DNA from: Veillonella sp.
GTDB lineage: Bacteria > Bacillota > Negativicutes > Veillonellales > Veillonellaceae
Direction: 5' to 3'
DNA length: 64,000 bases
Assembly: GCF_018364065.1 (NCBI RefSeq)
Contig: NZ_JAGZMO010000004.1
Coordinates: 62,001 to 126,000 of the forward strand
Part shown: piece after piece, positions 49,903-59,597 of the stretch
Layout of the letters: each line of letters begins with the position of its first letter
Numbering within the stretch: the first letter of the stretch is position 1
The notes under the pieces: model-generated
Databases searched by the model: none
Seen by the model: the letters and a program-made list of their open reading frames with translations, nothing else
What the model was told of the DNA's origin: nothing
Program-made: the position numbers and the translations under genes

Positions 49903-51630
49903 ATGGGAAGTTATAAGCGTTTATTAGTATATGTAAGGCCTTATGCGGGACGCATGGTATTCGGCCTGATTTGTATGATCATTGCAGCGGCCGCCTACCT
50001 CGTAGTGCCGTGGCTCATTAAAAATGTGGTGGACGAAGTATTACAGGCCAAGGATTTGGGCATGTTGAACCTGGTGGCATTCGCCATTTTAGCAGTATTC
50101 CTCATTCGCGGTTTCGCCACATACGGACAGACATATACGATGAGTTATATTGGCCAGCGAGTGATTATCGACATTCGCCAGGCTTTGTTTAAACATTTAC
50201 AGCGTCTTGACCAGGCGTACTTTGACCGCCGCAAGACGGGGCAGATTATGAGTAATCTTACCAATGACGTGAGCGCGTTGCAGACGGCCATTGTAGATAA
50301 TCTCATCTCCCTCATTACGGAAGGTGTTACCTTAATCGGTTCCTTGATTTCCATGATCCTCATCGACTGGAAACTCACCTTGGTAACCTTGATTATCGTG
50401 CCGGTTGTACTGGGCCTCGTAAATGTATTCGGCAAGAAGCTGCGCCGTGCAGGTCACGAAGTGCAGGGACGTATTGCTGATATTACAGCGCTTTTGCAGG
50501 AAGTTATTTCCAGCATCCGCATCGTTCGCTCCTTCGCCCGTGAAAAATACGAAATTAAGAAATTTGAACACGAAAACCAACGTAACTTTGCTGCGGCTAT
50601 GAAGGCTACTAAATTATCCAGCCTTTTGAGCCCGTTGGTAGAGTTTTCCGCCGCTATTGCGGTTACTGTTATCCTCTGGTATGGCGGTTATAATGTAGTA
50701 ACAGGCGTCATTTCCGCCGGTTCCCTCATTGCGTTCTTAATCTACGCCATCAACTTGTCGAATCCGGTAAAACGTCTCAGCCAGGTATACAGTAACATTC
50801 AGAAATCCATGGCAGCGGGCGACCGCGTTTTCGAAATTTTAGATACAGAACCGGAAGTTAAGGAAAAAGAAAATGCCATTGAGTTACCGGCTATTAAGGG
50901 CTATGTAGACTTCAATGATGTATCTTTCTCCTATGACGGTGAAAAGAAAGCATTGGACTCCTTATCGCTCCATGTACCGGCAGGCCGCATCGTGGCCGTA
51001 GTCGGTCCATCCGGTGCAGGTAAGACAACCATTGCCAATTTGTTGCCTCGGTTTTATGATGTAAGTGAAGGGGCTGTTTGCATCGACGGCGTGGACGTAC
51101 GGGATGTATCCTTTAAGTCCTTGCGCGAGCAGATCGGTCTGGTGCCGCAGGAAACCATGTTGTTTAATGCGACAATCAAAGAAAATATTTTATATGGCCG
51201 TTTAGACGGTACAGATGAAGAAGTATATGCGGCGGCTAAAGCGGCCAACGCATTGGAGTTTATTGAGAAAATGCCGGATGGCATGGACACTATGGTCGGC
51301 GAACGGGGCAGTTCCTTATCGGGGGGCCAGCGTCAACGTATTTCTATAGCACGCGCTATTTTGAAGAATCCTCGCATTCTGATCTTGGACGAAGCAACGT
51401 CGGCGCTTGATACGGAAAGTGAAAAGCTGGTACAGGAAGCTCTGGAGCGTTTGATGGAAAATCGAACCGCTTTTGTAATCGCACATCGTTTGAGTACGAT
51501 TAAAAATGCGGACCAAATTATTGTGTTAAGACAGGGACGCATCGTCGAGTCAGGTACCCATGACGAGTTATTGGCTCAGGATGGCTTATATAAGAACTTG
51601 TACTCGGTGCAATTTAACAGTAAAGGATAA
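49903..51630 (+). CDS. msbA: MsbA-type lipid A exporter (ABC half-transporter)
   Basis: Flips core-lipid A across the inner membrane. 575 residues: six membrane segments (about 15-310), then an ATPase with Walker A GPSGAGKTT (about 368-376), signature LSGGQRQR and Walker B ILILDEATSALD, plus H-loop IAHRLST. It sits inside the lpx run between lpxB and waaA, which supports MsbA rather than a drug exporter. Confidence 0.94.
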   Translation: MGSYKRLLVYVRPYAGRMVFGLICMIIAAAAYLVVPWLIKNVVDEVLQAKDLGMLNLVAFAILAVFLIRGFATYGQTYTMSYIGQRVIIDIRQALFKHLQRLDQAYFDRRKTGQIMSNLTNDVSALQTAIVDNLISLITEGVTLIGSLISMILIDWKLTLVTLIIVPVVLGLVNVFGKKLRRAGHEVQGRIADITALLQEVISSIRIVRSFAREKYEIKKFEHENQRNFAAAMKATKLSSLLSPLVEFSAAIAVTVILWYGGYNVVTGVISAGSLIAFLIYAINLSNPVKRLSQVYSNIQKSMAAGDRVFEILDTEPEVKEKENAIELPAIKGYVDFNDVSFSYDGEKKALDSLSLHVPAGRIVAVVGPSGAGKTTIANLLPRFYDVSEGAVCIDGVDVRDVSFKSLREQIGLVPQETMLFNATIKENILYGRLDGTDEEVYAAAKAANALEFIEKMPDGMDTMVGERGSSLSGGQRQRISIARAILKNPRILILDEATSALDTESEKLVQEALERLMENRTAFVIAHRLSTIKNADQIIVLRQGRIVESGTHDELLAQDGLYKNLYSVQFNSKG

Positions 51631-51633
51631 GAG

Positions 51634-52938
51634 ATGTATTTAATCTATAATTTTCTGCTCATACTCTACTGGATAGGACTGATACCTGTTATCCTCTATC
51701 GTTTAGCCTTTGAAGAAGGATTCTATGAACGTATACGGCAAAGTGCCGGATATATGCCGGATTCACTGATGAAGAAGATAGAGGGACGGCGCGCTATCTG
51801 GGTGCATGCAGCATCTGTAGGGGAGATTGTGGCTACGAGCCCTATCGTAAAAGACATAAAAAAGAAATTTCCTGACGCAGTAGTAGTTGTGTCAGTTGTA
51901 ACCGCGACGGGCCACGCCATGGCGCATCGCATCATACCGGAAGCGGAAGGGATTATTTTCTTCCCTTTAGATTTGCCGTTCTTAACACGTCGAATTTTAC
52001 AGATTATTAAACCGATTGCCATTTTACTGGTGGAAACGGAGATCTGGCCGAACTTCCTGCGCATCGCGGAGGATGAAAAGATTCCGGTTATGATGGTGAA
52101 CGGACGCATCAGTGACCGCAGTATGAAACGGTACATGATGATTCGTTCCTTTACCCGTGAAATGCTGGGATCCATCGAATATTTCTGTATGCAGTCCAAG
52201 TTGGATGCAAAGTACATTGAAGTACTGGGCGCCAAGCATGACCGCATTACGATTACAGGGAATACGAAATACGATCAGACATACGCCAGCGTAACGCCGG
52301 AAGAAAAAATTGCGCTCCAGGACGAATTCGGTTTCGGCCGCAATCATCCAATCATCGTGGCGGGCAGCACGCACCGCGGTGAAGAAGAACTGGTGTTGGC
52401 GTCGTTTAAAAAGATTTTGGAAGCTTATCCGGAAGCGAGACTGCTTATTGCACCGCGAGAAATTATGCGCGGTAACGATGTGAAGCATTTGGCGGAACGA
52501 AATGGCCTGAAGGCAATTTGCCGCAGTGCCATGACAGGTCCTGTACATACGAAGACACCGGTGGTGGTGCTCGATACTATCGGCGAATTAGGGCGCCTTT
52601 ATAGTTTAGGAGATATTATCTTCGTTGGCGGATCACTGGTAAAAACAGGAGGTCACAACATTTTGGAACCGGCCGCACATGGCAAGCCGATTCTCGTAGG
52701 ACCTCACATGTTTAACTTTAAAGAAATATACGCGTTGCTCAGTTCCCGTGATGCATGCCTTATGGTGCGTGACGGCAACGAGCTGACAAGTACATTATTA
52801 GAACTTTGTGCAAATAAAGAACGTCGTGAAGAGATGGGGCAGCACTGCTTAGAGGTTATGATTGAAAATCACGGTGCCACTCAGCGCAATACGGAGGAAA
52901 TGCGCGCGCTCTTTACGAAACATCATATTATTCCATAA
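51634..52938 (+). CDS. waaA: KDO transferase
   Basis: Transfers KDO to lipid IVA. A 434-residue GT-B enzyme with an N-terminal membrane anchor (about 3-20), WVHAASVGEI, LVETEIWPNF, ITGNTKYD, VAGSTHRGEEE and the sugar-nucleotide motif VGGSLVKTGGHNILEPAAHGK, broken here only by family-typical substitutions. Whether it adds one or two KDO residues cannot be told. It starts three bases after msbA. Confidence 0.95.
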   Translation: MYLIYNFLLILYWIGLIPVILYRLAFEEGFYERIRQSAGYMPDSLMKKIEGRRAIWVHAASVGEIVATSPIVKDIKKKFPDAVVVVSVVTATGHAMAHRIIPEAEGIIFFPLDLPFLTRRILQIIKPIAILLVETEIWPNFLRIAEDEKIPVMMVNGRISDRSMKRYMMIRSFTREMLGSIEYFCMQSKLDAKYIEVLGAKHDRITITGNTKYDQTYASVTPEEKIALQDEFGFGRNHPIIVAGSTHRGEEELVLASFKKILEAYPEARLLIAPREIMRGNDVKHLAERNGLKAICRSAMTGPVHTKTPVVVLDTIGELGRLYSLGDIIFVGGSLVKTGGHNILEPAAHGKPILVGPHMFNFKEIYALLSSRDACLMVRDGNELTSTLLELCANKERREEMGQHCLEVMIENHGATQRNTEEMRALFTKHHIIP

Positions 52939-52982
52939 GATGGTACAGGTATTTAGGTGAAGCAAGATGGAGGAGGGGCAAC

Positions 52983-54119
52983 ATGAAAGGCGAAGCTATA
53001 TTTAAGCGAATAATAAGTGGACAAACAAAAGATCCTCTCACTGCAGCAGCACGAGGTGGATTGGGATTACTTAGCAAACTCTATGAAGCCGGCGTTAATC
53101 GCCGCAATGATAAATTTGATTCTGAAGAAGGCGTAACACATGCGGCCGTTCCGGTTATCAGTGTAGGTAACATTACGGCAGGCGGCACAGGTAAAACACC
53201 GATGGTGCGTTATGTGTGTGAATATTTGGAACAGGCCGGTTATCAGCCGTCCATTTTGAGTCGCGGCTATAAGGCGGCTTACAATGCGCAGCCGATTGTA
53301 GTATCCGGTAAAGGACAGGTTCTGGTGACACCGAAGGTGAGTGGTGATGAACCGTACTTATTGGCCAAAGGCTTGGATCAGACCAGCGTTATTATCGGAC
53401 GCAATCGCAGTGCATCCGGCAATGTGGCGGTGAACGAACTTCAAAGTGATATACTTGTGTTGGATGACGGTTTCCAGCATCGCCGTTTGGCCCGCGATTT
53501 AGATATTGTTCTTATTGATGCGGTACAGCCTTTCGGTTACGACCATGTATTGCCGCGCGGTCTTCTTCGCGAGCCGTTGGACGGCTTAAAACGTGCGCAG
53601 GTAATCGTGCTTACCAAGACTAATTTGGTACCTAAAGATATACTGTTCGGCATTAAAAACCGCTTAAAGAACATGGTTCCGTATATGCCGATTTTTGAAA
53701 CGATTCATAAGCCGTTAGCTGTGAAGACATTGGACCAGTGGGAACGCTGCAGCGACAATACTGTAGACAGCGACGAAGTGAAGAAACATCGTCTGTTGGC
53801 TGTAAGCGGTATTGGCAGTCCTGAATCTTTCAAAGCTACCTTGGATGGATTGGAATTCAATACGATTGACAGTATGGACTTTGGCGATCATCACGACTAC
53901 ACCACAGATGACTTGATTAAATTGTGGACGAAAATCTTCGCCACCGGTGCGACTGCTGTGATTACCACAGAAAAAGACGCCGTTAAATTGAGTCAGCTTT
54001 CAGGAATCAGAGATTTTAAAATACCGATTTATGTATTGCCTGTAGGCATTGAGTTCGTGGAAAACGAACAGGAATTCTTGGAGATCATCGACCGGACAGG
54101 AAAGAAGGGCAGACGATGA
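52983..54119 (+). CDS. lpxK: Tetraacyldisaccharide 4'-kinase
   Basis: Phosphorylates the 4' position of the lipid A disaccharide at the membrane. 378 residues with the P-loop-like motif GNITAGGTGKTP (62-73), RGYKA, DDGFQH (Walker B-like Asp pair) and TTEKDAVKL. An N-terminal hydrophobic helix (about 22-37) is present. The gene start follows GGAGG, and the last four bases overlap kdsB. Confidence 0.95.
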   Translation: MKGEAIFKRIISGQTKDPLTAAARGGLGLLSKLYEAGVNRRNDKFDSEEGVTHAAVPVISVGNITAGGTGKTPMVRYVCEYLEQAGYQPSILSRGYKAAYNAQPIVVSGKGQVLVTPKVSGDEPYLLAKGLDQTSVIIGRNRSASGNVAVNELQSDILVLDDGFQHRRLARDLDIVLIDAVQPFGYDHVLPRGLLREPLDGLKRAQVIVLTKTNLVPKDILFGIKNRLKNMVPYMPIFETIHKPLAVKTLDQWERCSDNTVDSDEVKKHRLLAVSGIGSPESFKATLDGLEFNTIDSMDFGDHHDYTTDDLIKLWTKIFATGATAVITTEKDAVKLSQLSGIRDFKIPIYVLPVGIEFVENEQEFLEIIDRTGKKGRR

Positions 54120-54847
54120 AAATAGCATGTGTAATACCGGCTCGTTTCGGTTCTACCCGCTTGCCGGGCAAACCCCTAAAGGACATTGCAGGTAAACCGA
54201 TGATTCAACGGGTCTACGAGCAGGTGTCCAAAGCGACACATCCTCATGTAGTTATCGTAGCCACCGATGACCAGCGCGTTTTCGACGTGGTGGAAGGCTT
54301 TGGCGGTACAGCTGTTATGACCGATCCGAACCATTTGACCGGTACGGACCGTTTGGCGGAAGTAGCCCGCAAACAGGAAGACATTGATGTAATCATTAAC
54401 GTGCAGGGCGATGAACCGCTTATCGAACCGAGCCTTATCGATCAGTTGGCTGTTCTTTTCGAAGACGACCATGCATTGAAAATGGCGACTGTGGGAGCGC
54501 CTTTGTTGGAAGAAGAATACAATGAACCGTCTGCCGCTAAAGTGGTATGTAACAAAAAGGGCGACGCCATGTATTTCTCCCGTTCGTTAATTCCTTATCC
54601 GCGCAATGCGTTCGTTAACGGACCATTGAAGCACATCGGCATCTATGCGTATACGCGTGAGTTTTTGCTCACTTATGCGGACATGGAACCGACACCGGCG
54701 GAATTGACCGAGTCCTTGGAACAGCTCCGCGCTTTGGAAAACGGCGTACCTATTCGTGTGATTAAAACCGATGCGCGCTTTGTAGGCGTAGATACACCGG
54801 AAGACTTGGTACGGGTTAACGAAATTTTTAAAAATCGGGAAAACTGA
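54116..54847 (+). CDS. kdsB: CMP-KDO synthetase
   Basis: Activates KDO with CTP for WaaA. 243 residues with the nucleotidyltransferase opening IPARFGSTRLPGKPL, the ATDD segment, NVQGDEPLIEP, and the late IKTDARFVGVDTPEDL. It overlaps lpxK by four bases. Its final codons and stop are the first unit of a 23-bp tandem repeat that fills most of the gap to kdsA. Confidence 0.97.
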   Translation: MKIACVIPARFGSTRLPGKPLKDIAGKPMIQRVYEQVSKATHPHVVIVATDDQRVFDVVEGFGGTAVMTDPNHLTGTDRLAEVARKQEDIDVIINVQGDEPLIEPSLIDQLAVLFEDDHALKMATVGAPLLEEEYNEPSAAKVVCNKKGDAMYFSRSLIPYPRNAFVNGPLKHIGIYAYTREFLLTYADMEPTPAELTESLEQLRALENGVPIRVIKTDARFVGVDTPEDLVRVNEIFKNREN

Positions 54848-54945
54848 TAACTAACATTCGGGAAAACCAATAGTTAACATTCGGGAAAACCGATTGTTAA
54901 AATTCGAGAAATCTGATAGTTAAAATTCCTCAAAAAATCATTAAG
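54833..54945 (+). repeat. 23-bp tandem repeats spanning the kdsB stop codon
   Basis: Four units of exactly 23 bases (54833-54855, 54856-54878, 54879-54901 and 54902-54924) share ATTCGGGAAAACCGATAGTT with a few changes; a decayed fifth follows. The kdsB stop TGA (54845-54847) lies in unit 1. The array occupies most of the gap before kdsA, which has a possible -10 TATACT at 54952. Confidence 0.9.
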
Positions 54946-54986
54946 ATTTTGTATACTAGTGAAATGAATCTATAAGGAGAATACTC

Positions 54987-55808
54987 ATGAAAGAAGTTAA
55001 AGTTGGCAACCTTACTTTAGGTGGCGGCAAAGGTTTATTCCTCATGGCCGGCCCTTGTGTAATCGAATCCCCTGAACGCACTTTGGAAATTGGCCGTCGT
55101 GCGAAAGCCATTTGCGAACGCGTAGGCATTCCTTACATTTTCAAAGCATCCTTTGACAAAGCCAACCGCTCCAGCTATAAATCCTTCCGCGGTCCTGGAC
55201 TGGAAGAAGGTTTGAAGATTTTGGCGCACATTAAAAAAGAATTGCAAGTACCGGTAGTGAGTGATATTCACTCCATCGAACAAATCGAACCGGCCGCTGA
55301 AGTTCTTGATGTATTGCAGATTCCTGCATTCTTATGCCGTCAGACTGACCTCGTATACGGGGCAGCTAAAACCGGCAAAGCTATCAATATTAAAAAAGGC
55401 CAATTCCTGGCTCCTAATGATATGATCAATGTGGTGAAGAAAGTAGAAGAAGCGGGCAACCCTAATCTTATGCTTACTGAACGTGGCGCTACATTCGGTT
55501 ACAACAACCTCGTAGTAGACATGAGATCCTTCCCAATTATGCGCAGTTTTGACTATCCTGTAGTATTTGACGCTACTCACAGCGTTCAATTACCTGGCGG
55601 TGCGGGCACAAGCTCCTCCGGTCAACGCGAATTCGTACCTTACTTATCCCGTGCGGCTGTTGGTGCCGGCGTAGACGGTTTATTCATGGAAGTACATGAC
55701 AATCCGGCAGAAGCCTTATCCGACGGTCCTAACATGGTATACCTAGATAAATTGGAAGCTATGTTAATGGATTTAGTGGCGATTGATAAAATCGTTAAAG
55801 GCGAATAA
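54987..55808 (+). CDS. kdsA: KDO-8-phosphate synthase
   Basis: Condenses PEP with arabinose-5-phosphate to KDO-8-phosphate. A 273-residue TIM barrel: MAGPCVIESPE, FKASFDKANRSS, SDIHSIEQ, FLCRQTDL, GQFLAPNDM and DATHSVQLPGG. The Cys in AFLCRQ and the position of Asn or Cys in the first motif decide metal dependence. The AGPCVIES motif has Cys at the usual metal-ligand position, suggesting a metal-dependent form, though not firmly. AAGGAG upstream. Confidence 0.96.
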   Translation: MKEVKVGNLTLGGGKGLFLMAGPCVIESPERTLEIGRRAKAICERVGIPYIFKASFDKANRSSYKSFRGPGLEEGLKILAHIKKELQVPVVSDIHSIEQIEPAAEVLDVLQIPAFLCRQTDLVYGAAKTGKAINIKKGQFLAPNDMINVVKKVEEAGNPNLMLTERGATFGYNNLVVDMRSFPIMRSFDYPVVFDATHSVQLPGGAGTSSSGQREFVPYLSRAAVGAGVDGLFMEVHDNPAEALSDGPNMVYLDKLEAMLMDLVAIDKIVKGE

Positions 55809-55862
55809 TTATATAATTGACAATACAATGAGCAATTTCGCTCAGAAGGGATGGCATAGCCA

Positions 55863-56834
55863 ATGAATGTATTAGAACAGGCGGCCCAGGTTCTTCACGA
55901 AGAAGCACAGGCCATTGAAGCATTAATAACAACTTTAGACAGTAATTTCAGTGATGCGGTGGCTATGATACTGGCCTCCAAAGGTCGCGTCGTTTGTACG
56001 GGCATGGGAAAATCCGGTCATATTGCACGCAAAGTGGCGGCTACATTAGCCTCTACGGGCACACCGGCCTTATTCCTACATCCCGGTGAAGGCGTTCACG
56101 GCGACTTGGGCATGGTTACGTCGGAAGACATTGTGCTCGCTTTTTCTAATAGTGGTGAAACCAGTGAAGTAGTCAGCTTATTGCCATCTTTGCGCCGCAT
56201 CGGTGCCAAGCTGATCAGCGTAGTAGGTAACCGCAATTCTACATTGGCTAAAAACTCCGACATCGTATTGTTGGTGGAAGTGGAGAAGGAAGCGTGTCCG
56301 TTAGGATTGGCTCCGACCACAAGTACTACGGTGGCATTGGCCTTGGGCGATGCGCTGGCTGTATGCCTATTGGATCGTCATCATTTCACACCGGAAAACT
56401 TTGCTGTATTCCATCCGGGTGGATCCTTGGGCCGCAAGTTGCTCCTCACTGTGGAAAATATTATGCACAGCGGCAGCGACAATCCGGTTGTATATAAAGG
56501 TTCCACCGTGCGTGACGCCCTCTTTGTTATGACTGAAAAAGGGCTGGGCGCCACCAATGTAGTGGACGAAGACGGCAAATTAATCGGCCTCGTAACTGAC
56601 GGTGACATTCGCCGCGGTCTCGACGCAGGCAGTAATTTCCTGGAATGGCCTGTAGAAGACATGATGACCACCATGCCTCGCACAATTACGAAAGATAAGC
56701 TGGCGGCGGAAGCTCTTCATATTATGGAGAAAAACCAGCCTCGTCCGATTACCGTATTACCTGTAGTGGATAAGCACAAACAGTGCATCGGTATCGTTCA
56801 CTTAACAGATCTGTTGCGCAGAGGTATTGTATAA
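55863..56834 (+). CDS. kdsD: Arabinose-5-phosphate isomerase
   Basis: Makes arabinose-5-phosphate from ribulose-5-phosphate for KDO synthesis. 323 residues: a SIS domain (about 35-170, with CTGMGKSGHIARK and HPGEGVHGDLGM) and two CBS domains (about 200-320, with MTEKGLGATNVVD and MEKNQPRPITVLPV). Its TAA shares its last base with the ATG of kdsC, so translation is coupled. Confidence 0.96.
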   Translation: MNVLEQAAQVLHEEAQAIEALITTLDSNFSDAVAMILASKGRVVCTGMGKSGHIARKVAATLASTGTPALFLHPGEGVHGDLGMVTSEDIVLAFSNSGETSEVVSLLPSLRRIGAKLISVVGNRNSTLAKNSDIVLLVEVEKEACPLGLAPTTSTTVALALGDALAVCLLDRHHFTPENFAVFHPGGSLGRKLLLTVENIMHSGSDNPVVYKGSTVRDALFVMTEKGLGATNVVDEDGKLIGLVTDGDIRRGLDAGSNFLEWPVEDMMTTMPRTITKDKLAAEALHIMEKNQPRPITVLPVVDKHKQCIGIVHLTDLLRRGIV

Positions 56835-57355
56835 TGGCTATAAAATGCTTAGTGCTTGATGTAGACGGCGTTATGACAGAAGGTGCCATTATCTACACAT
56901 CAAGTGGTGAAGAAATCAAGGAATTTTATGCGCAGGACGGCTTAGGCTTAACTATGGCTCGTAAAGCCGGTATTAAACTGGCCGTTATTACGGGGCGCAT
57001 TTCCGATATGGTGGCACGCCGTACGTCCGAATTGAAATTCGATTTCGTACGCATGGGCAGCCACAATAAAACACAGGACTTAAAAGACCTGATGAAAGAA
57101 TTTGACCTGAAGCCTGAGGAACTGGCCTACATAGGCGATGACCTCAATGATTTGGGCGCCTTTCACCTGGTCGGGTATCCGATTTCACCGGCTAACGGCG
57201 TGGCTGAAATTAAAGCGGAAGCCGCCTATGTAACGAAAGCGACAGGCGGCCGCGGTGCCATCCGCGAAGCGGTGGAAAAGATTTTAAAGGATCAACATCA
57301 GTGGGATGCGTTAGTAGAATCCTACAAAAATGAATTATATGAACAAGGACAGTAA
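56834..57355 (+). CDS. kdsC: KDO-8-phosphate phosphatase
   Basis: Removes phosphate from KDO-8-phosphate. A 173-residue HAD-family C0 enzyme without a cap: nucleophile and acid/base Asp9 and Asp11 in LDVDGVMTEG, the VITGR motif with ITGRISDMVARR, and the metal-binding IGDDLNDL. The start is set by the ATG overlapping the kdsD stop. It completes the KDO branch kdsB-kdsA-kdsD-kdsC. Confidence 0.95.
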   Translation: MAIKCLVLDVDGVMTEGAIIYTSSGEEIKEFYAQDGLGLTMARKAGIKLAVITGRISDMVARRTSELKFDFVRMGSHNKTQDLKDLMKEFDLKPEELAYIGDDLNDLGAFHLVGYPISPANGVAEIKAEAAYVTKATGGRGAIREAVEKILKDQHQWDALVESYKNELYEQGQ

Positions 57356-57393
57356 GATGAAGCAAAGTAATAGACAAAGGAGGCTCGTACGGT

Positions 57394-58329
57394 ATGTCTA
57401 ATGAGTGGCAATATACACTGCTGAAAAAACTCAGTGCCTTAACTTGTAAACTGTCGTATGGGACTGTATTGCGTATTGGTGCGACGTTGGGCCCTTTGTA
57501 TTCCCTTTTCGGCAAAAAGCAGAAAAAACGGGGGATTAAAAACGTTATGCTCGGCATGGGAGTTACTGAGAAGGAAGCGGAAAAGATTTTATGCGAGCTC
57601 TTTAAGAACTTGGGTCGTTCCGCCATGGAAATCCTCTATATGCCGAACCTGACGAAAGAATTCATCCAAGAACATATTGAAATGCATGGTACCGAATATA
57701 TTGAGAAGGCCTTAGCTGAACAGCGCGGCGTTGTCATTTTGACGGCCCATGTGGGCAACTGGGAATGGATGGGCGCCGCATTGGCTGCGGCAGGTTATCC
57801 GTCAACTACAATCGTTAAGAAACAGCCAAATGCACAGGTAACCAGACTGTTAAATGATTATCGTGAAATGGTGGGACTTGAAGTATTTGCCCGCGGCGGA
57901 TCCGAGATGATTCGTGCTGTTAAGGCTATGAAGCAAAAGAAACTCTTAGGCTTCCTGGCTGACCAGGACGGATATATTCAGGGCCTGCCGGTTGAGTTCT
58001 TAGGACAAGAATCGTCTGCCGTTATCGGACCGGCCACCTTTGCTCAAAAATTCAAGGCACCGGTTGTGCCTGTATTTGCTCATCGTAAACCGGACGGTAT
58101 CGGTCACGTGGTGGAAATTCTGCCGCCATTGTACTATAAAGATACGGGGAATGAAGCGGAAGATTTATACCGCTTGACGGAAGAAACTGTTCGTGTAACC
58201 GAAGATTTTATCCGGAAACATCCGACAGAATGGCTTTGGTTCCAGCATCGTTGGAATACGAAGCTCCATGAAATTGAGAACATTGAGGAGAAGTTAAAAG
58301 TGAGGGAGGCCGTACATGCGAAAGCATAA
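57394..58329 (+). CDS. LpxL/HtrB-family acyltransferase 2
   Basis: 311 residues of the same family as the gene at 44287. The catalytic HVGNWEW (H-x4-E type; about 127-132) is followed by the acceptor region DQDGYIQGLPVEFLG and WLWFQHRWNTK near the end. With the first paralogue it probably supplies the secondary acyl chains of lipid A. Placement between kdsC and lptC fits a late lipid A step. The last 14 bases overlap lptC. Confidence 0.9.
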   Translation: MSNEWQYTLLKKLSALTCKLSYGTVLRIGATLGPLYSLFGKKQKKRGIKNVMLGMGVTEKEAEKILCELFKNLGRSAMEILYMPNLTKEFIQEHIEMHGTEYIEKALAEQRGVVILTAHVGNWEWMGAALAAAGYPSTTIVKKQPNAQVTRLLNDYREMVGLEVFARGGSEMIRAVKAMKQKKLLGFLADQDGYIQGLPVEFLGQESSAVIGPATFAQKFKAPVVPVFAHRKPDGIGHVVEILPPLYYKDTGNEAEDLYRLTEETVRVTEDFIRKHPTEWLWFQHRWNTKLHEIENIEEKLKVREAVHAKA

Positions 58330-58855
58330 GAAAACCATAATTATGACCGCCATTGTACTGGCTTTAATCGGCGTTTTCGTGTGGATCTTCATGATCAGCA
58401 GCGTGGAAACTCCTGATGACCCTACAATGCCGCAAGGTGATTTGGTGACATTTGACGGATCGACAATTTCAGAAGAAAGTAATGGTCAGATCGCCTGGAC
58501 AGTAACGGCGGAACAGATAAAAGTAAATCCTAAAACCAAGGAAGTTTACTTGACCAATATGAAGAGTGTTTTCTATAAAGACGGTAAAGAACTGACAGTT
58601 ACAGCGCCGCGCGGACACATGACGGCGGATCACAACACATTCCAGCTCGGTGGCGGTGTTCAGGCTGTTGACAAGGACGGAGCGGAACTTCGTACCGATA
58701 CGGTTACATATAATAATCAAACTAAAAAATTAAGTTCAACAACTGCCTTTACATTTACGAATAAAGACGTTACTATAACAGGTGATACATTTGAAGCGGA
58801 TACAGTGTTACAAAATGTAACAGCTAAAGGGCATGCTAAGTTAGAGAAGAAATAG
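58316..58855 (+). CDS. lptC: LptC, LPS export periplasmic protein
   Basis: Passes LPS from the inner-membrane LptBFG complex to LptA. 179 residues: an N-terminal membrane anchor (about 8-26) and one beta-jellyroll domain (about 45-175) with the pattern GQIAWTVTAEQIKVNPKTKEV typical of LptC/YrbK. The start is inside the end of the acyltransferase gene, after GGGAGG. lptA follows after 13 bases. Confidence 0.92.
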   Translation: MRKHKKTIIMTAIVLALIGVFVWIFMISSVETPDDPTMPQGDLVTFDGSTISEESNGQIAWTVTAEQIKVNPKTKEVYLTNMKSVFYKDGKELTVTAPRGHMTADHNTFQLGGGVQAVDKDGAELRTDTVTYNNQTKKLSSTTAFTFTNKDVTITGDTFEADTVLQNVTAKGHAKLEKK

Positions 58856-58868
58856 TGGAGGAATAAAC

Positions 58869-59585
58869 ATGAAATTGACAAAGGTTATGGCGGTAACCGC
58901 TGTAGTGCTCGGATTGGCAGTTCCGGTATGGGCCGCTGCTACTTCTAATTTAACAATTACAGCAGATACATTGTCCTATGATGGCAATTCCGGTAGAGCG
59001 ACTGCCAACGGCAATGTGGTTATCACCAATGAAGATAAAACTATGACAGGCCGTGAAGGCTGGTATGATACAAAGACGCAGGAAGCATTCCTGACCGGCG
59101 GTGTAAGTATGCTCGGCACCAATATGAGCATGTCCGCATCGCAACTTCACAGTGTGAACAACACTCAGATTGAAGCGGCAGGCAATGTGCGTTTGCAAAA
59201 AGATAACAAGCAGGTATTCGGCGATACTGTAACATACAACACGCAGACTGAATACGGTACCAGCACAGGCAATGCGAAGCTCGTAATGGATGATGCGGTG
59301 CTTACCGGTGATTATGTGGAAGGGTGGCTCAACGAAATCAGAGCGACCGCACAAGGTCATGTAACATTGCACAGCAGCAAACACAATATTGATGCCAGCG
59401 CAGACAATGCGGTGTACACGCAGACACCGGGACAGAACGACGGTGTAGCGTACTTGACCGGTAATGCTCATGCAGTTCAAAACGGCAATGTAGTGAATGC
59501 GCCTGAATTAAAGCTTGAAATGAAAGACAATTCTGTACAGACAGTTGGCGGTCGAAGCACTTTGATTATCACGCCACAACAATAA
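58869..59585 (+). CDS. lptA: LptA/OstA-family LPS transport protein
   Basis: Periplasmic beta-jellyroll protein that bridges LPS from LptC to LptD. 238 residues: a signal peptide (about 1-22, ending VWA-A) followed by the OstA-like repeated pattern NLTITADTLSYDGNSGRATANGNV, seen again at ASQLHSVNNTQIEAAGNV and TVTYNTQTEYGTSTGNAKL. Longer than E. coli LptA (about 185 residues), so it holds about one more repeat region. LptD is not in this window. Confidence 0.92.
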   Translation: MKLTKVMAVTAVVLGLAVPVWAAATSNLTITADTLSYDGNSGRATANGNVVITNEDKTMTGREGWYDTKTQEAFLTGGVSMLGTNMSMSASQLHSVNNTQIEAAGNVRLQKDNKQVFGDTVTYNTQTEYGTSTGNAKLVMDDAVLTGDYVEGWLNEIRATAQGHVTLHSSKHNIDASADNAVYTQTPGQNDGVAYLTGNAHAVQNGNVVNAPELKLEMKDNSVQTVGGRSTLIITPQQ

Positions 59586-59597
59586 GGAGCACTGTGG

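Noticed and set aside
49903..51630. Drug-exporting ABC transporter instead of MsbA
   Set aside because: Sequence alone cannot fully exclude it, but the gene is fused into the lpxB-waaA-lpxK run with zero spacing, which favours lipid A export.
56294..56532. Short + strand open frames inside kdsD
   Set aside because: They are alternative frames of a well-supported gene and have no ribosome sites or family features.
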